Positions 42,371 to 50,238 of a stretch of 64,000 nucleotides of DNA are shown piece by piece. The notes beneath the pieces are model-generated. The model was not told the origin of the DNA, ran no database searches, and saw nothing but the letters and a program-made list of their open reading frames with translations. The first letter of the stretch is position 1. The number at the start of each line of letters is the position of its first letter. This DNA comes from Streptomyces sp. NRRL WC-3605 (GTDB taxonomy: Bacteria > Actinomycetota > Actinomycetes > Streptomycetales > Streptomycetaceae), in assembly GCF_001509795.1 (NCBI RefSeq), contig NZ_LLZN01000127.1, forward strand, positions 101,719 through 165,718. Direction: 5' to 3'. Position numbers and translations under genes: made by a program.

Positions 42371-43582
42371 TCAGCCGCGCAGCACCACGGCCTGCCCGGC
42401 CACGACCAGCAACACCTGCTCACACTCACCCGCGACCGCCGCGTTCAGTCGCCCCAACTCATCCCGGTACCGCCGCCCGGAGGCCGTCGCCGGCACGATC
42501 CCCGACCCCACCTCGTTGGACACGGCCACCACGGTCCGCCGAGCAGCCCGCACCGCCTCCACCAGCGAGCGCACGCGTTCCCGCAACGCCCGCTCCCCGC
42601 CGTCCGCCCACACCGCGTCGTCCCACGCCCCCACCGCGTCCATCGCGTCCGTCAGCCACAGCGACAGACAGTCCACCAGCAGCGGCGCGCCCTCCTCGGC
42701 CAGCAGCGGCACCAGATCGCAGGTCTCGGTCGTCCGCCACGACCCCGGCCGCCGCTCCCGGTGCGCGGCGACCCGCTGCGCCCACTCGGTGTCCCCGCCC
42801 CGCGTCCCGCCCGTCGCCACGTACAGCACGTCGGGGAACGACTCCAGACGCCGCTCCGCCTCCACCGACTTCCCGGACCGCGCGCCGCCCAGGACCAGCG
42901 TCCGCCGGGGCCCGCCCGGCACCTCGGCCCCGTGCCCGGACGCCCCCACCACCAGCGTCGTCCCGTCCGGCACCGCCCGCGCCCCCGCCGCCGCCAGCCG
43001 CCGCCGAACCTCGGGGCCCGGCGGCACGTCGTGGTCCAGATGGACGGCGACGACGTCCGTGGCAGGCCCGACCGCCCCCACCGCCCGCAGCTTCGCCAGC
43101 GCGTCCGGCCGCCCCACGACATCGGCGACCACCATGTCGTACGGCCCCACCGCACCCTCCTCGAGCCCGGCAGGCGCGCACCCGGGCGGCAGGTACAGCA
43201 GGCGCTTCCCGTCCGGCCCGGTGACCTCGTAGCCGGTGCCCGGCGCGTCCATGGCCACCGCCCGCACCCGATGCCCCGTCAGCAGCGCCAGCTCCCGCCC
43301 GTCGGGCACCCGGCCCGGCTGCGGCACCCCCGCCGGCACCTCCACGGCGGGTCCGTTGTGCGGATGCGTCAGCAGCACCTGCCGCACGGACCCCAGCGAA
43401 CGCCCGGCCCGCGCCGCGGCGAACGCCGCCCCCGGTGTCAGGTCGAGCATCAGCGTCCCGTCCACGAGGAGCGAGGTGGCGGCCCGCGCGTCCTCGCCGA
43501 GCGCGCTCGCGCACGCCGCGCACGGACAGTCGGGGCGGGGGAGTCCCGCGGGGGCGCCGGTGCCGAGAAGAGTCAGTTCCAC
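42371..43582 (-). CDS. cobU: MBL-like domain fused to CobU
   Basis: Fusion of 403 residues. The C-terminal 175 residues are a complete CobU: P-loop L-G-G-A-R-S-G-K-S, the guanylylation-site region V-A-A-H-R-E-R-R-P-G-S-W, D-C-L-S-L-W-L-T and V-S-N-E-V-G-S-G-I-V-P. CobU phosphorylates adenosylcobinamide and transfers GMP to it. The N-terminal 220 residues resemble a metallo-beta-lactamase fold (L-T-L-L-G-T-G-A-P-A-G-L-P-R-P-D-C-P-C-A-A-C; V-V-A-V-H-L-D-H). The H-x-H-x-D-H metal motif, however, reads H-P-H-N-G-P, so metal binding may be lost. The GTG at 43582 begins the conserved part. Such fusions occur in other Streptomyces. Confidence 0.9.
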   Translation of the reverse strand: MELTLLGTGAPAGLPRPDCPCAACASALGEDARAATSLLVDGTLMLDLTPGAAFAAARAGRSLGSVRQVLLTHPHNGPAVEVPAGVPQPGRVPDGRELALLTGHRVRAVAMDAPGTGYEVTGPDGKRLLYLPPGCAPAGLEEGAVGPYDMVVADVVGRPDALAKLRAVGAVGPATDVVAVHLDHDVPPGPEVRRRLAAAGARAVPDGTTLVVGASGHGAEVPGGPRRTLVLGGARSGKSVEAERRLESFPDVLYVATGGTRGGDTEWAQRVAAHRERRPGSWRTTETCDLVPLLAEEGAPLLVDCLSLWLTDAMDAVGAWDDAVWADGGERALRERVRSLVEAVRAARRTVVAVSNEVGSGIVPATASGRRYRDELGRLNAAVAGECEQVLLVVAGQAVVLRG

Positions 43583-43694
43583 GCCCCGATTTTCACCTGT
43601 CGGCGCAGGTCTCGCGCAGCCGACTAGGCTCAGCGCAGGAGCCGGACCTCGTTCCGGCTCTCCCTTTGCACGTGCTGACACCTTGGAGGCGTAG

Positions 43695-43904
43695 ATGGCG
43701 GCATGGACGTGGCGGTTCGAGAAGGCCGACGGGGCGGAGGTCCAGCCCGCGGTGCAGCCCGAGGAGTTCACCACCCAGGGGGACGCCGAGTCATGGATCG
43801 GGGAGCACTGGAAGGAACTTCAGGAGGGCGGTGCGGACCAGGTCCGCCTGTTCGAGGACGCCACCGAGATCTACGGGCCGATGAGCCTGCACGCCGAGGC
43901 GTGA
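43695..43904 (+). CDS. Conserved small acidic protein, 69 aa
   Basis: Protein of 69 residues with a conserved look: W-T-W-R-F-E-K-A-D-G, F-T-T-Q-G-D-A-E-S-W-I-G-E and V-R-L-F-E-D-A-T-E-I-Y-G-P-M-S-L. Mixed alpha-beta, soluble and acidic; no known motif. GGAGG lies at a good distance before the ATG at 43695. I recall it as common in actinobacteria without known function. Divergent from cobU and closed by a strong terminator, so it is a single-gene transcript. Confidence 0.8.
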   Translation: MAAWTWRFEKADGAEVQPAVQPEEFTTQGDAESWIGEHWKELQEGGADQVRLFEDATEIYGPMSLHAEA

Positions 43905-43911
43905 CGCGACC

Positions 43912-43939
43912 GGGGCGGGGGGCCGTACGCCCCCGCCCC
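43912..43939. terminator. Bidirectional terminator
   Basis: A 10-bp stem GGGGCGGGGG/CCCCCGCCCC with an 8-nt loop, between the convergent 69-residue protein and HtrA-like protease genes. Confidence 0.75.
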
Positions 43940-43965
43940 CCGTCACTCCCGCCCCGTCACCCCCG

Positions 43966-45042
43966 TCACTGCTCACCCAGCGTCACATCCGCCTTCTTCT
44001 CGTCCCCTTCGCGGGTGAACGTCACCGACGTCCGTTCCCCCGGCTCGTCGGCGGCCAGCGCCTCCGACAGAGACGCGATGGTGGTGATGTCCGTGTCACC
44101 CAGCCGGGTGATGACGTCGCCCGGCTTCAGCCCGGCCTTGTCGGCGGCGCCGCCCGACTGCACCGAGACGACGGCCACACCCGCCGGCTCCAGGCCGGAG
44201 TCCACGACCGTCCGCCCGGTGATGCCGAGCGCCGCCCGGCCCGAGTCGGTGACCCGGCCGTTCTCGATGATCTGATCGGCGATCTTCCGCACCGTCGACG
44301 CGGGGATCGCGAACCCGATCCCCGGCGCCGCGCCGCCCGCGCCCGGGTCGACGGCGGCGAGTGTCGGGATGCCGACGACCTGGCTGTCCAGGTCGACGAG
44401 GGCGCCGCCGCTGTTGCCCGGGTTGATGGCCGCCGACGTCTGCACCATGTTGGCGATCGTCGCGCCCGTCCCGCCGTCGTCCCCGCCCTCGGTGACGTTC
44501 CGTCCGGTCGCCGAGACGATGCCCTGGGTCACGCTGGACGACAGCCCGAGCGGCGACCCCATGGCCAGCACGATCTGCCCGACCCGCACCTTGGGGGAGT
44601 CCCCGAACGTGGCGGGCCGCAGCCCGTCCGGCGGGTCGTCCAGCCGGACGACGGCGAGGTCCTGCGGGGGGTACGACGCCACCAGTCGCGCGGTCAGCTC
44701 GCGCTCGCTGCCGGCGGTCGTCACCCGGAAGGTCTTCTCGTTGCCGACGACGTGCGCGTTGGTGACGATGTGTCCCTTGTCGTCGTAGACCACACCCGAG
44801 CCGAGGTCACGCTTGGCCTGGATCTGCACGACCGACGGCAGGACGTCCTGGATCACCCGCAGATAGGCGTCCTGCAGGTCGTCGGCGGCCGTCCTCGCCC
44901 GGGGCGCGGCGGCCTGGCTCGTCGCGTCACGCGGATCGCGGGGCGAGGAGGGTCCGGAGCAGCCGGCGAGGAGCAGCGCGGCCATCAGCAGCACGGCCGC
45001 CGCGACGGACGGCCGCGGGGCGGGGGGACGGCGAACATCCAT
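43966..45042 (-). CDS. HtrA/DegP-like lipoprotein serine protease with PDZ domain
   Basis: Surface protease of 358 residues. The signal peptide ends in the lipobox L-A-G-C28. The trypsin domain has catalytic His in V-T-N-A-H-V-V-G, Asp in P-Q-D-L-A-V-V-R-L and Ser in N-P-G-N-S-G-G-A-L-V. The last 90 residues form a PDZ domain (G-G-A-A-D-K-A-G-L-K-P-G-D-V-I). Such enzymes degrade or chaperone misfolded extracytoplasmic proteins. Lipid anchoring, rather than the transmembrane anchor common in actinobacterial HtrA, is a notable feature. The ATG at 45042 has no clear Shine-Dalgarno; GAGACT lies seven bases upstream. Confidence 0.92.
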   Translation of the reverse strand: MDVRRPPAPRPSVAAAVLLMAALLLAGCSGPSSPRDPRDATSQAAAPRARTAADDLQDAYLRVIQDVLPSVVQIQAKRDLGSGVVYDDKGHIVTNAHVVGNEKTFRVTTAGSERELTARLVASYPPQDLAVVRLDDPPDGLRPATFGDSPKVRVGQIVLAMGSPLGLSSSVTQGIVSATGRNVTEGGDDGGTGATIANMVQTSAAINPGNSGGALVDLDSQVVGIPTLAAVDPGAGGAAPGIGFAIPASTVRKIADQIIENGRVTDSGRAALGITGRTVVDSGLEPAGVAVVSVQSGGAADKAGLKPGDVITRLGDTDITTIASLSEALAADEPGERTSVTFTREGDEKKADVTLGEQ

Positions 45043-45099
45043 GGCCCCGAGTCTCGCCCCGGCCCGCGCGCACGGCCCGTGGAGCGCACCCGAACGGGC

Positions 45100-45924
45100 T
45101 CAGCCGCGCACCCCGCACAGGTGCAGCAGCGCCGCCACACCCCGGTACGGGTCGGTCTTCCCGGCCCGCTCCTCGACCGCGAGGAGGGTCTCCAGGTCCT
45201 CGGGGATCTCCGCCCCGTCGGCGGCCGTGTCCGTGCACACCCGCACGCCGTACCAGGTGTGCAGGGGTGCCCCGATCCCGGCGAGCGTCGCCGTCAGATC
45301 GGACAGCCGGTCCGCCCGGACGTCCAGCCCGAGGCGGGTGGGGGTCCCCCCGTTCGAGTCTGTTCGAGAATGGGGGAGGTAGGCGCTGGTGTCGAACGCG
45401 GCCAGCGCCGTCTCCCAGTCGCCGGCCAGACCGGGCCGCAGGGCGAGCGCGTCGCCGTTGCGGACGAGCAGCGACAGCAGCCCGCCGGGCGCCAGCATCC
45501 GCGCCAGCCCGGCCAGCAGCGGATCGGGCTCGTCGACGTACATGAGCACGCCGTGGCACAGCACGACGTCGAAGCTGCCCGGCAGGAAGTGCACACCGGT
45601 GTCCCGCCCGTCGCTCTGGACGAGCCGGACCCGCTCCCGGATGCCCTCGGGCTCACCGGCCAGCCGGGCGCGCGCCGCCGAGATCATCGTCGCGTCCCGC
45701 TCGACCCCGGTCACCTGGTGACCGGCGCGGGCCAGCCGCAGCGCCTGCGTGCCCTGGCCCATGCCCACGTCGAGCACCCGCAGCCGTTTGCCGACCGGGA
45801 ACCGCCCGGCTATCTGCTCGTCGAGCTGCCGGGCGACCAGCTCCTGCCGTACGACGTCACGCAGACCGCCCACCTTGCTGAGCCAGGCGTCGGCCGCACC
45901 CCCGGAGAAATCGGCAGCGCTCAG
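45100..45924 (-). CDS. SAM-dependent methyltransferase, coupled to DUF3043 gene
   Basis: Methyltransferase of about 274 residues. The SAM motif L-R-V-L-D-V-G-M-G-Q-G-T-Q-A-L-R-L-A is near residue 48, with V-T-G-V-E-R-D and D-V-V-L-C-H-G-V-L-M-Y-V; the sequence recalls CmoA/CmoM-like and UbiE-like enzymes. No ATG or GTG precedes the conserved A-D-F-S-G-G-A-A-D-A-W-L start. The likely start is CTG at 45924, overlapping the DUF3043 stop as CTGA, with GGAGAG upstream. A GTG about 15 codons inside is the alternative. A dispersed repeat is inserted in frame in the second half (45339-45378). Substrate unknown. Confidence 0.82.
   Translation of the reverse strand: MSAADFSGGAADAWLSKVGGLRDVVRQELVARQLDEQIAGRFPVGKRLRVLDVGMGQGTQALRLARAGHQVTGVERDATMISAARARLAGEPEGIRERVRLVQSDGRDTGVHFLPGSFDVVLCHGVLMYVDEPDPLLAGLARMLAPGGLLSLLVRNGDALALRPGLAGDWETALAAFDTSAYLPHSRTDSNGGTPTRLGLDVRADRLSDLTATLAGIGAPLHTWYGVRVCTDTAADGAEIPEDLETLLAVEERAGKTDPYRGVAALLHLCGVRG
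45339..45378 (-). repeat. Palindromic dispersed element inserted in frame
   Basis: On the minus strand the element runs from CTCCCCCATTCTCGAA to CTCGAACGGGGGGACCCCC, an imperfect palindrome. It encodes about L-P-H-S-R-T-D-S-N-G-G-T-P-T within the methyltransferase. I recognise closely similar CTCCCCCA...TCGA...GGGGGGACCCCC units scattered in Streptomyces genomes, including inside genes. Confidence 0.75.
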
Positions 45925-46520
45925 GGCCGCTCTCCGCGCTTGACCTGGGGCTTGGGCAGCCGGAGCCGGCGCATCTGGAGGGAGCGCATCAGCGCGTAGG
46001 CGACGGCACCGCGGCGGTTGACGTCGGGGAAGCGCTCGGCGAGCCGCTTCTTCAGGCGGAAGGCCGTGACGACGGAGTCGAGCACGATCAGCACGATCAC
46101 GATGAGCCACAGCAGCAGCGCGATGTTCTGCAGCGCGGGCACCCGCACCAGGCTCAGCACGAGGATGACCACGGCCATCGGCAGGAAGAACTCCGCGATG
46201 TTGAAGCGCGAGTCGACGAAGTCACGCGCGAACTTGCGGACCGGGCCCTTGTCGCGGGCGGGCAGGTACCGCTCGTCGCCCGTGGCCAGCGCCTGACGCT
46301 GGCGCTCCAGGGCGGCACGGCGCTCCTCGCGCTGCCGCTTGGCGGCGTCCTTGCGCGTCATCGACGTGTTGGCCACGCTGCGACGCTGCGACTGGGCCGC
46401 ACTGCGCTTGGGCGTGGGGCGGCCCTTCGGGGCCTCGGGATGGCGGGTCTGAGTGGAGTCGGTCACCGGCGCCTTGTCGGCGTCCTGGGCCTTCTCGTCC
46501 TTGGCACGGCTACGGAACAC
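45921..46520 (-). CDS. DUF3043 membrane protein
   Basis: Membrane protein of 199 residues. The first 110 are highly charged (R-S-R-A-K-D-E-K-A-Q, P-K-G-R-P-T-P-K-R, D-A-A-K-R-Q-R-E-E-R-R). Two adjacent membrane helices follow at about 120-160, then a basic tail with R-F-P-D-V-N-R-R-G-A-V-A-Y-A-L-M-R-S-L-Q-M-R. This is the DUF3043 pattern, universal in actinobacteria (Rv2206 in M. tuberculosis, by memory) and without known function. The GTG at 46520 is preceded by TACCCT eight bases upstream and no Shine-Dalgarno, so leaderless; a TTG three codons earlier is the alternative. Confidence 0.9.
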   Translation of the reverse strand: MFRSRAKDEKAQDADKAPVTDSTQTRHPEAPKGRPTPKRSAAQSQRRSVANTSMTRKDAAKRQREERRAALERQRQALATGDERYLPARDKGPVRKFARDFVDSRFNIAEFFLPMAVVILVLSLVRVPALQNIALLLWLIVIVLIVLDSVVTAFRLKKRLAERFPDVNRRGAVAYALMRSLQMRRLRLPKPQVKRGERP

Positions 46521-46851
46521 AAAACCCAAGGGTACGGGGTTCGCGGGGTTGGACCCCAGCCCCGTGGGGAACGATCCGGCAACACCAGACGTCGTACGGG
46601 GACAGAGGGGACGTCGCGGACGGTCCCTCCGGCGGTCACGGGGGGAGCGTCACCGGGCGACACCGGGGTGGCCGGTCACGGCACACCCGGGGGTCACCTA
46701 CTCCTCACGCCGGAGCGGAGGCGAACGCAGTCGTCCTTGGGGATGAGCGCATCCGTCCCCGAACAGTGCGGTAATGGATGCAGGGCCCGTACTGTGGGTT
46801 CTGTCGCAGGTGCTGGAGCTGGAGTCCGTCAGAAGGGGGCGCGCGAAGCCC
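46521..46851. other. 331-bp divergent region between DUF3043 and pspA
   Basis: Contains both promoters. TACCCT near the left end serves the DUF3043 gene; on the plus strand TACTGT at about 46791 is the best -10 for pspA. An imperfect hairpin GGGGAT/ATCC-CCCC lies near 46738-46763. No extra gene is evident. Confidence 0.5.
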
Positions 46852-47649
46852 ATGAGCGGTGTCATGAAGCGTATGGGGATGATCTTCCGCGCGAAGGCGA
46901 ACAAGGCCCTTGACCGGGCCGAGGACCCGCGCGAGACCCTCGATTACTCGTACCAGAAGCAGCTGGAGCTGCTCCAGAAGGTGCGCCGGGGCGTGGCCGA
47001 CGTGGCCACCTCCCGCAAGCGCCTGGAGCTCCAGCTCAACCAGCTCCAGCAGCAGTCGTCCAAGCTGGAGGACCAGGGCCGCAAGGCTCTCGCGCTCGGC
47101 CGCGAGGACCTGGCCCGCGAGGCCCTCTCGCGGCGCGCCGCCCTCCAGCAGCAGGTGACGGACCTGGAGACCCAGCACGCGACCCTGCAGGGCGAGGAGG
47201 AGAAGCTCACCCTCGCGGCCCAGCGGCTCCAGGCCAAGGTCGACGCCTTCCGCACCAAGAAGGAGACCATCAAGGCCACCTACACCGCGGCCCAGGCGCA
47301 GACCCGGATCGGCGAGGCGTTCTCCGGCATCTCCGAGGAGATGGGCGACGTCGGCCTGGCGATCCAGCGGGCCGAGGACAAGACGGCCCAGCTCCAGGCC
47401 CGCGCCGGCGCCATCGACGAGCTCCTCGCCTCCGGCGCCCTGGACGACCAGTCCGGCATGCACAAGGACGACATCCAGGCCGAGCTGGACCGCCTCTCCG
47501 GTGGTACGGATGTAGAGCTGGAGCTGCAGCGCATGAAGGCGGAGCTGGCGGGAGGCCCCTCGGCCGGCCAGCAGGCCATCGAGGGCGGTACCGGCCAGCA
47601 GCAGTCCCAGCAGCAGCCGCAGGACACCCCGCGCTTCGACAAGCAGTAG
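46852..47649 (+). CDS. pspA: Phage-shock protein A homologue (PspA/IM30)
   Basis: Peripheral membrane protein that oligomerises on stressed membranes and preserves proton-motive force. 265 residues. The amphipathic first helix M-K-R-M-G-M-I-F-R-A-K-A-N-K-A-L-D-R and the characteristic A-E-D-P-R-E-T-L-D-Y-S-Y are followed by a long coiled coil to about residue 225. A flexible Gln-rich tail ends the protein. Start ATG at 46852; an internal ATG four codons later is possible. pspAA follows by 34 bp and a two-component system further on. In Streptomyces PspA is needed under alkaline, ethanol and membrane stress. Confidence 0.96.
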   Translation: MSGVMKRMGMIFRAKANKALDRAEDPRETLDYSYQKQLELLQKVRRGVADVATSRKRLELQLNQLQQQSSKLEDQGRKALALGREDLAREALSRRAALQQQVTDLETQHATLQGEEEKLTLAAQRLQAKVDAFRTKKETIKATYTAAQAQTRIGEAFSGISEEMGDVGLAIQRAEDKTAQLQARAGAIDELLASGALDDQSGMHKDDIQAELDRLSGGTDVELELQRMKAELAGGPSAGQQAIEGGTGQQQSQQQPQDTPRFDKQ

Positions 47650-47683
47650 CCGGCGGCCGGGGTCCCACGCCGAGGAGGCCGAG

Positions 47684-47971
47684 ATGGGCGACATGATCGT
47701 CCGGATCATGGGTGAGGGGCAGGTACGGCTCTCCGACAGCCACCTGCCCGAGCTGAACAAGCTGGACGACGAGCTCCTCGCGGAGATGGAGGGCGGCGAC
47801 GGCCCCGGCTTCCGCCGCACCCTCACCGCACTGCTCGCCGCCGTCCGCGGACGGGGCACCCCGCTGCCCGACGACTCCCTGGAGCCCTCGGACCTCATCC
47901 TGCCGTCCCCGGACGCCACCCTGGAGGAGGTCCGGGAGCTGCTGAGCGACGACGGACTCATCCCCGGCTGA
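47684..47971 (+). CDS. pspAA: PspA-associated protein PspAA
   Basis: Small acidic protein of 95 residues of the PspAA family, found directly after pspA in actinobacteria and some archaea. Pattern: M-I-V-R-I-M-G-E-G-Q-V-R-L, then L-N-K-L-D-D-E-L and the C-terminal P-S-D-L-I-L-P-S-P-D-A-T-L-E-E-V-R-E-L-L. The ATG at 47684 follows GAGGAGG by five bases; many homologues begin at the M-I-V-R-I three codons later. It probably modulates PspA assembly, inferred from constant linkage. Confidence 0.88.
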   Translation: MGDMIVRIMGEGQVRLSDSHLPELNKLDDELLAEMEGGDGPGFRRTLTALLAAVRGRGTPLPDDSLEPSDLILPSPDATLEEVRELLSDDGLIPG

Positions 47972-48063
47972 CCCGCCGGCGCGCCGCGTGCGGGCCGGCG
48001 GCCGCACCCCCGCCGCACCCACGACACCGGACACCGGGCACGTCTCACCCGAGGAAGACCGAG

Positions 48064-49296
48064 TTGGCCCCCGTTACGAGCTCCGCAGGGCTGCGCGTCC
48101 GCCGGCACCTCACCGCACACCCCCTGGCCCTGGACGCGGCGCTGGCCGTCGCCGTCCTGACCTGCATGGTCGCCGGCTCGTTCGTGGACCCGCACGGCGA
48201 GGACGGCGTCACCTGGGGGCTGCGCACCCCGGACGCGCTCAGCCTGCTGCTGATGACCCTCGGCGCCGCGGCCCTGGTGCTGCGCCGCCGCGCCCCCATC
48301 ACGGTCCTCGCCGTGACCGGCACGCTCTCCCTCGCCGAGTTCGCCACCGGCGACCCCCGCGCCCCCGTCGCCATGGCCGCGGTCGTCGCGCTCTACACCG
48401 TCGCCTCCACCACCGACCGCTCCACGACCTGGCGGATCGGCCTGCTCACCGTCACCGTGCTGACCGGCTCCGCGATGCTCGCCGGACCACTGCCCTGGTA
48501 CTCCCAGGAGAACCTCGCCATCTTTGCCTGGACCGGCATCGGCGCCACCGCCGGTGACGCGGTGCGCAGCCGCCGCGCCGTGGTCACCGCCATCCGCGAG
48601 CGCGCCGAGCGGGCCGAACGCACCCGCGAGGAGGAGGCCCGCCGCCGGGTCGCCGAGGAACGCCTGCGCATCGCCCGCGACCTGCACGACGTCGTCGCCC
48701 ACCACATCGCCCTGGTCAATGTGCAGGCCGGCGTCGCCGCCCACGTCATGGACAAGCGGCCCGACCAGGCCAAGGAGGCACTCGCCCACGTAAGGGAGGC
48801 CAGCCGCTCCGCCCTCGACGAGCTGCGCGCCACGGTCGGCCTGCTGCGGCAGTCCGGCGACCCCGAGGCCCCCACCGAACCCGCGCCCGGCCTGGACCGC
48901 CTCGACGACCTCGCCGGCACCTTCCGCAACGCCGGACTCCTGGTCGACGTCGCCCGCGCCGACCCGGACACGACGCTGCCCGCCGCCGTCGACCTCGCCG
49001 CCTACCGCGTCATCCAGGAGGCCCTGACCAACGTGCAGAAGCACGCGGGACCGGGCGCGAGGGCCGAGATCAGCGTGGTCCGCGTCGGCCCGAACATCGA
49101 GATCACCGTCCTCGACGACGGCTCCGGCCAGGACGGCGGCACCGCGGGAGGCGGCCACGGCCTGCTCGGGATGCGCGAACGCGTCTCCGCCCTGCGCGGC
49201 ACCCTCACCACCGGACCCCGCTACGGCGGCGGCTTCCGCGTCCATGCGATCCTGCCGGTCGGAGCCGGCGCCCGGGCCACGGAGGACGCGGTGTGA
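48064..49296 (+). CDS. Sensor histidine kinase, NarL-type (HisKA_3)
   Basis: Membrane sensor kinase of 410 residues. Five or six hydrophobic helices fill residues about 20-165 with little external domain, suggesting sensing within the membrane. A coiled linker rich in R-E-R-A-E-R-A-E-R-T-R precedes the phosphoacceptor box R-I-A-R-D-L-H-D-V-V-A-H-H. The ATPase part has V-I-Q-E-A-L-T-N-V-Q-K-H, L-D-D-G-S-G and H-G-L-L-G-M-R-E-R. The start is TTG at 48064, supported by GAGGAAG six bases upstream. It lies after pspA-pspAA and before its cognate regulator; the layout recalls LiaS-type membrane-stress kinases. Confidence 0.93.
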   Translation: MAPVTSSAGLRVRRHLTAHPLALDAALAVAVLTCMVAGSFVDPHGEDGVTWGLRTPDALSLLLMTLGAAALVLRRRAPITVLAVTGTLSLAEFATGDPRAPVAMAAVVALYTVASTTDRSTTWRIGLLTVTVLTGSAMLAGPLPWYSQENLAIFAWTGIGATAGDAVRSRRAVVTAIRERAERAERTREEEARRRVAEERLRIARDLHDVVAHHIALVNVQAGVAAHVMDKRPDQAKEALAHVREASRSALDELRATVGLLRQSGDPEAPTEPAPGLDRLDDLAGTFRNAGLLVDVARADPDTTLPAAVDLAAYRVIQEALTNVQKHAGPGARAEISVVRVGPNIEITVLDDGSGQDGGTAGGGHGLLGMRERVSALRGTLTTGPRYGGGFRVHAILPVGAGARATEDAV

Positions 49297-49382
49297 CGGT
49301 CTGACGGGAACTCGCCGGGACCTCCGGCAGTTGTCGTGGCACCAGGTCCCACCCCCTCTCCAGCGCCCGCCGAGGAAGCCGA

Positions 49383-50060
49383 ATGCCGATCCGAGTCCTG
49401 CTCGCCGACGACCAGGCCCTGCTGCGCAGCGCCTTCCGCGTCCTCGTCGACTCCGAACCGGACATGCAGGTCGTCGGCGAGGCGTCCGACGGGGAGGAGG
49501 CGGTGCGGCTGGCGAAGCAGGAGCGGGCCGACGTCGTCCTCATGGACATCCGGATGCCCGGCACCGACGGCCTCGCCGCCACCCGCATGATCAGCACCGA
49601 CCCGTCCCTCGCCCACGTCCGCGTCGTCATACTGACCACGTTCGAGGTCGACGACTACGTCGTGCAGTCGCTGCGGGCCGGCGCCTCCGGGTTCCTCGGG
49701 AAGGGCTCCGAGCCCGAGGAGCTCCTCGCCGCGATCCGGGTCGCCGCCGGCGGCGAGGCCCTGCTGTCCCCGGCCGCCACCAAGAGCCTCATCGCCCGCT
49801 TCCTCGCCCACGGCGACGGCGCCGACCGCGACCCCGCCCGCGGCGAGCGGCTCGACGCCCTGACCGTCCGCGAGCGCGAGGTGTTGGTCCAGGTCGCCGG
49901 CGGGCACTCCAACGACGAGATCGCCGAGCGGCTGGAGGTCAGCCCGCTCACCGTGAAGACCCACGTCAACCGGGCCATGTCCAAGCTGGGCGCCCGCGAC
50001 CGGGCCCAGCTCGTCGTCATCGCGTACGAGTCCGGGCTGGTACGTCCGAGGGTGGAGTGA
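49383..50060 (+). CDS. NarL/LuxR-family response regulator
   Basis: Response regulator of 225 residues. The receiver has the acidic pocket L-A-D-D-Q, phosphorylated Asp in V-V-L-M-D-I-R-M-P-G, Thr in I-L-T-T-F and Lys in L-G-K-G-S. The LuxR helix-turn-helix L-T-V-R-E-R-E-V-L-V-Q-V-A-G-G-H-S-N-D-E-I-A-E follows, with T-V-K-T-H-V-N recognition helix. GAGGAAG precedes the ATG at 49383, 86 bp after the kinase. It probably controls the adjacent psp genes and/or RND permease, by proximity only. Confidence 0.95.
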   Translation: MPIRVLLADDQALLRSAFRVLVDSEPDMQVVGEASDGEEAVRLAKQERADVVLMDIRMPGTDGLAATRMISTDPSLAHVRVVILTTFEVDDYVVQSLRAGASGFLGKGSEPEELLAAIRVAAGGEALLSPAATKSLIARFLAHGDGADRDPARGERLDALTVREREVLVQVAGGHSNDEIAERLEVSPLTVKTHVNRAMSKLGARDRAQLVVIAYESGLVRPRVE

Positions 50061-50238
50061 ACTCCAGCCCGCGTACTGCGCCCGGAGTAGGCGCGCCGTG
50101 AGAAATGGACCTGGGGGCTAGGGAACGGGCCTCCCCGATGGCCCAGGGTGTAAGGGCGGGCGACCACCCGTGTGCCGCGCCACCGCGGCCCGCCCGCCTG
50201 CTCACGCCTTCCGCCCACAGGAGAGAGACCTTCCACCC

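Noticed and set aside
46705..49245. An 846-codon minus-strand frame opposite pspA, pspAA and the kinase
   Set aside because: Shadow of three well-recognised genes; no family motif.
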